Below, in pieces: positions 57,193-62,645 of a DNA stretch of 62,645 nucleotides; the stretch's first letter is position 1; each line of letters starts with the position of its first letter. Under the pieces are notes generated by a model that saw only the letters and a program-made list of their open reading frames with translations, searched no databases and was not told the DNA's origin. Source of the DNA: JACQGZ01 sp036004665 (lineage in GTDB: Bacteria; Sysuimicrobiota; Sysuimicrobiia; Sysuimicrobiales; Humicultoraceae); contig DASYRG010000002.1 of the NCBI GenBank assembly GCA_036004665.1, positions 1-62,645 of the forward strand, written 5' to 3'. The position numbers and the translations under genes are program-made.

Positions 57193-57836
57193 GCGGCCTT
57201 GTGGTCATCGACAACTACGACTCGTTCGCCTACAACCTCGTGCAGTACCTGGGCGAACTGGGTGCAGAGGTCAGGGTCGTGCGCAACGACGCCCTCGATG
57301 TCGACGGACTGGTCGCCCTGGAGCCGCAGGGCATCGTCATCTCCCCGGGGCCGGGGGATCCGGACGATGCCGGCGTCGCGCTGGAGGCGATCCGCCGACT
57401 GGGGAAGCGGATCCCCGTCCTGGGTGTCTGCCTCGGCCACCAGTGCATCGGCGCGGCGTACGGCGGCCTGGTCCGGCGCGGCGCGGCGCCCGTCCACGGG
57501 AAAGTGTCGCGTATCCGCCACGACGGCCGCACGATCTTCAAAGGCGTCGCCAGTCCGTTCGAGGCGACCCGCTACCACTCACTGATCGTGGAGCGTAAGT
57601 CGTTGCCGTCGGCGCTCGAGGTGAGCGCCGAGCTCGAGGACGGCACGATCATGGGCGTGCGCCACCGCGAGTACCGTGTGGAAGGGGTTCAGTTCCATCC
57701 TGAGTCTGTCCTGACGGCCTGCGGCAAGGAGATCTTGGGGAACTTTCTTCGATTGGCAGGGCTGGGAGGAGGTGACGAAAACCGTGGTAGTTTCAGTCGG
57801 TTTTCGGAGCCTCCTCCCAACCCTGTATCGAGGTAG
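57189..57836 (+). CDS. trpG: Anthranilate synthase component II (glutamine amidotransferase)
   Basis: This 215-residue enzyme supplies ammonia to TrpE. The catalytic Cys is in VLGVCLGHQCIG and the His and Glu are in VQFHPESVLT. A normal TrpG ends near residue 190 after EILGNFLRL; here about 20-25 extra residues (GGGDENRGSFSRFSEPPPNP) follow. These are encoded by the palindromic element at 57759-57823, so the tail seems to result from an element insertion at the 3' end rather than from conserved sequence. It starts at a GTG overlapping trpE. Confidence 0.95.
   Translation: MSGLVVIDNYDSFAYNLVQYLGELGAEVRVVRNDALDVDGLVALEPQGIVISPGPGDPDDAGVALEAIRRLGKRIPVLGVCLGHQCIGAAYGGLVRRGAAPVHGKVSRIRHDGRTIFKGVASPFEATRYHSLIVERKSLPSALEVSAELEDGTIMGVRHREYRVEGVQFHPESVLTACGKEILGNFLRLAGLGGGDENRGSFSRFSEPPPNPVSR
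57759..57823. repeat. Palindromic element in trpG 3' end
   Basis: Arms 57759-57784 and 57798-57823 form an imperfect 26-base-pair stem with a 13-base loop: GGGCTGGGAGGAGG faces CCTCCTCCCAACCC and GAAAACCG faces CGGTTTTC. It lies inside the last 80 bases of trpG and ends just before the trpD start. Its inner stem and the CGGTTTTCGGAG segment resemble the gyrB-gyrA spacer palindrome. Confidence 0.8.
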
Positions 57837-57842
57837 ATTGCC

Positions 57843-58865
57843 GTGGACCTGAAAGACGCGATCAGGAAGGTCGTGGATGGACAGGATCTCACTGAAGCCG
57901 AGTCCCACGCTGCCCTGGGGGTGATCATGGATGGCGAGGCGACGCCCGCCCAAATTGCGGCGTTCATCACGGCGCTGAGGATGAAGGGTGAGGCGGTTGA
58001 TGAGATCGCCGGGTGCGCGAGAGCGATGCGGGAGCGGGCGCAGCGCATCCGGCCTCGTGTGGACGACCTGGTTGACGTCGTGGGGACTGGCGGGGACAGG
58101 GTGAGCACCTTCAACATCTCGACGACGACCGCCTTCGTCGTCGCCGGGGCCGGCGCGTACGTGGCCAAGCACGGCAACCGCGCTGTGAGCCGGCGCTCGG
58201 GAGCGGCGGATGTGCTGGAGGCTCTGGGGGTGAACATCCAGGTCCCGCCTGAGGTCGTGGCCGCCTGCATCGAGGACATCGGCATCGGGTTCCTCTTCGC
58301 CCCCCTCTACCATGCGGCGATGAAGCATGCGGTGGGTCCGCGGCGCGAGATTGGCATCCGCACGGTCTTCAATATCCTCGGGCCGCTCACCAATCCCGCT
58401 GGCGCCCGCCGCCTCCTCGTGGGCGCCTATGACCCGGCCCTCACGGAGACCATGGCGAACGTCCTGGCCGAACTCGGAGCGCGGCGGGCCATGGTCGTGC
58501 ACGGCGACGGCATGGACGAACTGTCGACGCTCGGTCCGACGCGCATCTCCGAGGTTCGGGACGGATCGGTCCGCACGTATACTCTCGAGGCGGGATCGCT
58601 GGGCCTCCCCTCCCCCGACGCCGACGCGCTGGCGGGCGGCGCGCCCGAGGCGAACGCCAGGGTCACCGAGACGGTCCTGCGCGGGGAGCCTGGTCCGGCG
58701 CGCGACATCATCCTCCTCAATGCGGCTGCCGCGCTGTCCGTGGCCGGCCTCGCCGAGGATCTGCGCGACGGCCTCACGCTGGCCGCCCGGTCCATCGATT
58801 CGGGGGCGGCCTACGAGTGCCTGGAGGGGTTGAGGGTCCGCACCAGCGCGAGGGTCTCGCCGTGA
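57843..58865 (+). CDS. trpD: Anthranilate phosphoribosyltransferase
   Basis: This 340-residue enzyme adds the ribosyl group to anthranilate. It has DVVGTGGDRVSTFNIST, KHGNRAVSRRSGAADVLEALG (in part KHGNRAVSRRSGAAD) and GIRTVFNILGPLTNPAG. The start is a GTG at 57843, six bases after the trpG stop; this small gap is the only spacer in the run trpE-trpC and is where the palindrome ends. Its stop overlaps the trpC start. Confidence 0.97.
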   Translation: MDLKDAIRKVVDGQDLTEAESHAALGVIMDGEATPAQIAAFITALRMKGEAVDEIAGCARAMRERAQRIRPRVDDLVDVVGTGGDRVSTFNISTTTAFVVAGAGAYVAKHGNRAVSRRSGAADVLEALGVNIQVPPEVVAACIEDIGIGFLFAPLYHAAMKHAVGPRREIGIRTVFNILGPLTNPAGARRLLVGAYDPALTETMANVLAELGARRAMVVHGDGMDELSTLGPTRISEVRDGSVRTYTLEAGSLGLPSPDADALAGGAPEANARVTETVLRGEPGPARDIILLNAAAALSVAGLAEDLRDGLTLAARSIDSGAAYECLEGLRVRTSARVSP

Positions 58866-59665
58866 GGGTCACGGCGAGGATGCTCGAAACCATCGTCGCA
58901 CGCAAGCGGGAGGAAGTGGCGGGCGCCCGCGCCGCCGTCCCATTGGAGGAGATGCAGTTCCTCGCCGAGGAGGCGGACCCGCCCCGGGATTTCGCCGGGG
59001 CGCTCCGCGCCGGCTTCGCCGTGATCGCCGAGATCAAACCCGCCTCGCCGATCACGGGGAGGCTCCGTGAGGGAGTCGATCCAACAGAGGCCGCGGACCT
59101 GGCGCGCCGCTACGAGGCGGGCGGCGCCCGGGCGCTCTCGGTTCTCACCGACAAGCGTTTCTTCGGCGGAGGGCGTGATCTGCTGGCCGCCGCGCGGGCG
59201 GCGGTGACCCTCCCCGTGTTGCGCAAGGACTTTGTGCTTGAGCCGTACCAGATCTACGAGACGCGAGCGATGGGCGCGGACGCCGTCCTCCTCATCACCG
59301 CGTTGCTGGCGCCGCCGCTGCTGCGCGAGCTGACGGCGCTCTGCCACGCGCTGGCCATGGATGCCCTCGCGGAGGTCCACACCGAAGCGGAGGTCGCGAC
59401 GGCGGCGTCGGCCGGCGCGCGGATCATCGGGATCAACAATCGCGATCTGCGCACCTTTGCGGTGGACCTCGGCGTAACGGCCCGGCTGCGCACGACCATT
59501 CCCGCAGGCCTCCTGGTCGTGAGCGAAAGCGGGATTGCCACGTCTGGCGACGTCGCCCGCCTCCGACCGCACGTCGACGCCATCCTCGTGGGGACCGTCC
59601 TCATGACCAGCGACGATCCGGCAGCGGCCGTGCGCGCGCTCGCGCATGCAGGAAGGCTGTCGTGA
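58862..59665 (+). CDS. trpC: Indole-3-glycerol phosphate synthase
   Basis: This 267-residue TIM-barrel enzyme closes the indole ring. It has AVIAEIKPASPITGRL, ALSVLTDKRFFGG, LPVLRKDFVLEPYQIYE (in part VLRKDFVLEPYQ) and IIGINNRDLRTFAVDL. The family's usual KRxSPSKG motif reads KPASPITG here. The start is a GTG at 58862 overlapping trpD; its stop overlaps the trpS start. Confidence 0.95.
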   Translation: MRVTARMLETIVARKREEVAGARAAVPLEEMQFLAEEADPPRDFAGALRAGFAVIAEIKPASPITGRLREGVDPTEAADLARRYEAGGARALSVLTDKRFFGGGRDLLAAARAAVTLPVLRKDFVLEPYQIYETRAMGADAVLLITALLAPPLLRELTALCHALAMDALAEVHTEAEVATAASAGARIIGINNRDLRTFAVDLGVTARLRTTIPAGLLVVSESGIATSGDVARLRPHVDAILVGTVLMTSDDPAAAVRALAHAGRLS

Positions 59666-60684
59666 CGAGGGGGCGGCTGCTCACGGGCGACCGGCCGACC
59701 GGCCGGCTCCATCTCGGCCACTACGTCGGGACGCTGGCCAACCGCGTCAGGCTGCAGGAAGAGTACGACTGTTTCTTCTTTCTGGCCGACTACCATTTGC
59801 TGACCACGCGGCTGGACCGACTCGAGGAGATCGAGGGGAACGTGCGCGAGGTGGTGCTAGATTACCTCAGCGTGGGGATCGATCCTCAGCGGTCCACGAT
59901 CTTCCTGCAGTCGCAGGTGCCGCAGATCTCCGAGATCGCCCTCATCTTCTCCATGCTCGTCACCGTCCCGCGGGCGCAGCGCGTGCCCACCCTCAAGGAG
60001 GTCATGCGGGACCTGGACATCGCCCAGCCCTCAGTGGGCCTGCTGGCCTATCCCATCCTCCAGGCCGCCGACATCCTCAGCGTCAGGGCCGAGATCGTGC
60101 CCGTAGGCAAGGATCAGGCGTCCCACCTGGAGGTGTCGCGGGAGATCGCCCGGCGGTTCAACGACCTCTATGGCGAGGTCCTTCCCGAACCGCAGACGCT
60201 GATCGGCGAGGTCCCGACCCTGCCCGGCATCGACGGTAAAGCGAAGATGAGCAAGTCGCTGGACAACGCCATCTACCTCTCCGATGACGAGCGAGAGGTC
60301 ATGGCCAAGGTGATGCGGATGTACACCGATCCGACGCGCATCCATCCGACCGACCCCGGGCACGTGGAAGGCAACCCAGTCTTCATCTATCACGATGCCT
60401 TCAACGCCGATGCCGCCGAGGTCGCCGACCTCAAGGACCGCTACCGCAAAGGCCAGGTGGGCGACGTGGAGGTGAAGCGGCGCCTGGCGAGGGCGTTGAA
60501 CGCGTTCCTCGAGCCCATCCGGCAGCGCCGTCAGCGCGCTGCGGCCCAGCCGGGCATAGTGGAGGAGATCATCGCCGCTGGCAGCGCCCGGGCCCGCGCC
60601 GAAGCCGGCGTCACGCTGGTCCTGATGAAAGACCGCATGCGCATGGACTATTTTCGGGCCGGGCTGGGCATGCCTACCGGGTAG
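59662..60684 (+). CDS. trpS: Tryptophanyl-tRNA synthetase
   Basis: This 340-residue class I synthetase charges tRNA-Trp. It shows the HIGH-type HLGHYVG near residue 20, DKxQxxH-like VGKDQASHLEVSREIARRF (in part) and KMSKS in KAKMSKSLDNAIYL. It lies inside the trp operon with a four-base overlap with trpC, which is unusual, since trpS is normally on its own. A Trp-specific T-box upstream would sense the substrate of this very enzyme. Length is typical. Confidence 0.95.
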   Translation: MTRGRLLTGDRPTGRLHLGHYVGTLANRVRLQEEYDCFFFLADYHLLTTRLDRLEEIEGNVREVVLDYLSVGIDPQRSTIFLQSQVPQISEIALIFSMLVTVPRAQRVPTLKEVMRDLDIAQPSVGLLAYPILQAADILSVRAEIVPVGKDQASHLEVSREIARRFNDLYGEVLPEPQTLIGEVPTLPGIDGKAKMSKSLDNAIYLSDDEREVMAKVMRMYTDPTRIHPTDPGHVEGNPVFIYHDAFNADAAEVADLKDRYRKGQVGDVEVKRRLARALNAFLEPIRQRRQRAAAQPGIVEEIIAAGSARARAEAGVTLVLMKDRMRMDYFRAGLGMPTG

Positions 60685-60699
60685 CCCCAAGACAAACCT

Positions 60700-61344
60700 G
60701 TGGCGGCAGTGCGGAGGACGCGGATCAAGATCTGCGGGGTGATGGCCCCCGAGATCGCCGCCGCGGCCGCCGAGGCTGGCGCGGACGCCGTTGGCTTCAT
60801 CTTCGCGCCCAGTCGCCGGCGGGTGAGCGTCGAGCAGGCCGCCGCCATCGCCGCCGGGCTGCCGCCATTCGTCGCCCGGGTCGGCGTGTTCGTGGACGCC
60901 CCGGGGGAACAGATCGAGACCGCCGCCCGCGCGGTCCCGCTGGATGTCGTGCAGCTGCATGGGGGCGAGCCCCCGGAACTGGTTGCCGCGCTCCGCCGCG
61001 GGGGGCTGAGCGTCGTCAAGGCGCTGCGCGTGGGAGACCGCCTGGATCCGGAAGATCTGGAACGGTACCGGGCGGCGTCGGCGGTCATGCTGGACACAAA
61101 AGTGGACGGGCTGGCCGGAGGGAGTGGGCGGCCTTTCCTCTGGGAGGTGGCACGAGGAGTGTCGGACCGCTTCACGATCATCCTCTCGGGGGGCCTGCGG
61201 GCGGAGAACGTCGCCGAGGCCCTGGCCATCGTGCGTCCGTACGGCGTGGACGTCAGCAGCGGTGTCGAATCGGATGGACAGAAAGATCCTGACAAAATCC
61301 GTCAATTCATCGATGAGGTGCGCCGGTGGGAGCGGAACGGCTAG
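60700..61344 (+). CDS. trpF: Phosphoribosylanthranilate isomerase
   Basis: This 214-residue enzyme makes CdRP for TrpC. It begins TRIKICGVMAPE (with the catalytic Cys in KICG) and has DAVGFIFAPSRRRVS, VQLHGGEPPEL and LDTKVDGLAGGSGRPF with the catalytic Asp. The start is a GTG at 60700, 15 bases after trpS. It overlaps trpB by 19 bases. Confidence 0.93.
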   Translation: MAAVRRTRIKICGVMAPEIAAAAAEAGADAVGFIFAPSRRRVSVEQAAAIAAGLPPFVARVGVFVDAPGEQIETAARAVPLDVVQLHGGEPPELVAALRRGGLSVVKALRVGDRLDPEDLERYRAASAVMLDTKVDGLAGGSGRPFLWEVARGVSDRFTIILSGGLRAENVAEALAIVRPYGVDVSSGVESDGQKDPDKIRQFIDEVRRWERNG

Positions 61345-62561
61345 AGCGTCCGGGGTACTTCGGGGCGTACGGCGGACGGTTCGTGCCCGAGACGGTCATC
61401 CCCGCGCTGGAGGAGGTGGAACGCGCCTACGCCCGGCTGCGCCGGGACCGCGACTTCCAGGAAGGCTACGACCGGTACCTCCGCGAGTACTGTGGGCGGC
61501 CCACGCCGCTCTTCGCGGCCGACCGGCTCTCCCGGCACCTGGGCCGGGCGCAGATCTACCTCAAGCGTGAAGACCTCCTGCACACCGGCGCGCACAAGAT
61601 CAACAACGCGCTCGGGCAGGCCCTCCTGGCCCAGGCGATGGGAAAGAGCCGTCTCATCGCCGAGACCGGGGCCGGCCAGCACGGGGTGGCCACCGCCACG
61701 GCGGCGGCGCTGCTCGGGCTGCGCTGCGACGTCTACATGGGCAGCGAAGACATGGAGCGCCAGCACCTCAACGTCGTGCGGATGCGGCTCCTCGGCGCCA
61801 CCGTCATCCCCGTCGATGCCGGCAGCCGCACTCTCAAGGACGCGATCAACGAGGCGCTGCGTGATTGGGTGACCAACGTCCGCACCACCTTCTACGTCAT
61901 CGGCTCGGTGGTCGGTCCGCATCCCTACCCCACGATCGTCCGCGACCTTCAGTCGGTGATCGGCCGGGAGGCAAAGGCGCAGATCTTCGCCGCCGAAGGC
62001 CGCTTGCCCGATGCCCTGGTGGCCTGCGTGGGAGGAGGATCCAACGCCATCGGCCTCTTCCACGCCTTTCGCGACGATCCCGTGCGGCTGGTGGGGGTCG
62101 AGGCGGCAGGCGAGGGTCTTGAGACCGGACGGCATGCCGCCACCCTTACGGCCGGCACGCCGGGCGTCCTGCACGGAGCGATGTCCTACCTGTTGCAAGA
62201 CGCCGCCGGCCAAGTGCGGAGCACGCATTCGATCTCGGCGGGCCTCGACTACCCGGGGGTCGGCCCCGAGCACGCCTATCTGAAGGACAGCGGCCGCGCC
62301 CAGTATGCGGCCGTGACGGACGCCGAGGCGCTCGACGGGTTCAGCCTGCTCGCGCGCACGGAGGGCATTCTTCCTGCCCTCGAGCCGGCGCACGCGATCG
62401 CCTACCTGCCGCGGCTGCTTGAGGAGCTCCCGCGGGATGGGCTCGTCCTCCTCGGGCTCTCCGGCCGCGGCGATAAGGACGTCGAGGTGGTGGCGCGTTC
62501 ACTGACCGGTCCGGTCGCGGTCGTCGCCGCGCGGGGAGGAAACGCCCGGCGCAGCGAGTGA
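61326..62561 (+). CDS. trpB: Tryptophan synthase beta chain
   Basis: This 411-residue PLP enzyme makes Trp from indole and Ser. The PLP Lys is in TGAHKINNALGQ, the substrate loop is AETGAGQHGVAT, and the phosphate-binding GGGSNAIGLF is near residue 235; SGRGDKD lies near the end. It is the TrpB1 type, expected to pair with TrpA. The start is a GTG at 61326 inside trpF. The stop overlaps the GTG of trpA. Confidence 0.97.
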   Translation: MGAERLERPGYFGAYGGRFVPETVIPALEEVERAYARLRRDRDFQEGYDRYLREYCGRPTPLFAADRLSRHLGRAQIYLKREDLLHTGAHKINNALGQALLAQAMGKSRLIAETGAGQHGVATATAAALLGLRCDVYMGSEDMERQHLNVVRMRLLGATVIPVDAGSRTLKDAINEALRDWVTNVRTTFYVIGSVVGPHPYPTIVRDLQSVIGREAKAQIFAAEGRLPDALVACVGGGSNAIGLFHAFRDDPVRLVGVEAAGEGLETGRHAATLTAGTPGVLHGAMSYLLQDAAGQVRSTHSISAGLDYPGVGPEHAYLKDSGRAQYAAVTDAEALDGFSLLARTEGILPALEPAHAIAYLPRLLEELPRDGLVLLGLSGRGDKDVEVVARSLTGPVAVVAARGGNARRSE

Positions 62562-62645
62562 GCCGTCTCGATCGAACTTTCGCGGGTCTGGCAGGCCGGC
62601 CGGCGCTGATCCCCTTCCTGATGGGGGGAGATCCGGACGCAGCCA
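62558..62645 (+). CDS. trpA: Tryptophan synthase alpha chain (5' part only)
   Basis: The last 88 bases code for about 29 residues beginning at a GTG that overlaps the trpB stop. They read RLDRTFAGL then ALIPFLMGGDPD, matching the N-terminus of TrpA, where ALIPFxxAGDPD is typical. The gene continues beyond the right edge. It completes the operon order trpE-G-D-C-S-F-B-A. Confidence 0.88.
   Translation, partial: MSRLDRTFAGLAGRPALIPFLMGGDPDAA

Noticed and set aside
1..62645. CRISPR arrays, rRNA operons and insertion sequences.
   Set aside because: No regularly spaced direct repeats, no rRNA-like segments and no transposase gene were seen. The only recombinase is the integron integrase.

Overview
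The window is a GC-rich bacterial chromosome segment centred on what looks like the replication origin. Genes left of about 27 kb (back to 16.2 kb) run leftward, and genes right of it run rightward to 39.6 kb, as expected for leading-strand coding from an origin. The order rpmH-rnpA-yidD-yidC-jag-parA-parB (minus) facing dnaA-dnaN-gyrB-gyrA (plus) is the classic origin neighbourhood. Several traits suggest a deep-branching, mostly uncultured lineage on the Gram-positive/Terrabacteria side: a short Spo0J-partner set with DUF4446, a YidC without the large periplasmic domain, T-box control, an aroK-aroB fusion, split GcvP, and an rpmH/rnpA overlap like that known in Thermus. I cannot name the phylum from sequence alone.

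Region 1-3456 is a decayed integron: a broken integron-type tyrosine recombinase, one clear attC site (1488-1589) and three genes in the same orientation (a 192-residue unknown, a frameshifted DUF4238 gene, and a dihydrofolate reductase/RibD-C family gene that runs off the left edge). The genes lie on the 3' side of the integrase, the inverse of the usual layout.

Region 3760-20613 is a one-carbon island. It holds a PotABCD-type ABC importer, a dimethylglycine dehydrogenase-like FAD/GcvT enzyme, a stand-alone GcvT/DmdA-like protein, two paralogous choline-kinase-like phosphotransferases, an MFS carrier, a MetF-type protein with a Cys-rich MetV-like tail, and the glycine cleavage set gcvT-gcvH-gcvPA-gcvPB. 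The inferred flow is uptake of an N-methylated or otherwise methylated compound, demethylation onto tetrahydrofolate, and cleavage of the resulting glycine. The gcv genes are co-directional and tightly packed with a phosphoribosyltransferase, DUF4446, an HD protein and parAB.

Region 20.1-33.9 kb holds the origin functions: three parS-like palindromes, five DnaA-box-like 9-mers at 27087-27255, a GHKL-ATPase/winged-helix protein next to dnaA, dnaA, dnaN, an S4 protein, DciA, a near-consensus gyrB promoter, gyrB and gyrA. recF is not at its usual place. Region 36.3-41.5 kb carries a mix of small housekeeping and repair genes (M50 protease, GNAT, AlaX, DinB, metallopeptidase, AlkD, GPH-type carrier).

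Region 41.6-46.5 kb is a shikimate cluster (aroC, aroKB fusion, aroQ, aroH, aroA), followed by a secreted protein with calcium-loop-like repeats, a MoxR/DUF58/DUF4129 operon, an S9 peptidase and a small membrane-anchored protein. From 53.5 kb to the right edge a T-box leader whose specifier reads TGG (Trp) precedes aroF-tyrA-trpE-trpG-trpD-trpC-trpS-trpF-trpB-trpA(partial), nearly all with start/stop overlaps. Two related long palindromes (gyrB-gyrA spacer and 3' end of trpG) may belong to a dispersed repeat family.
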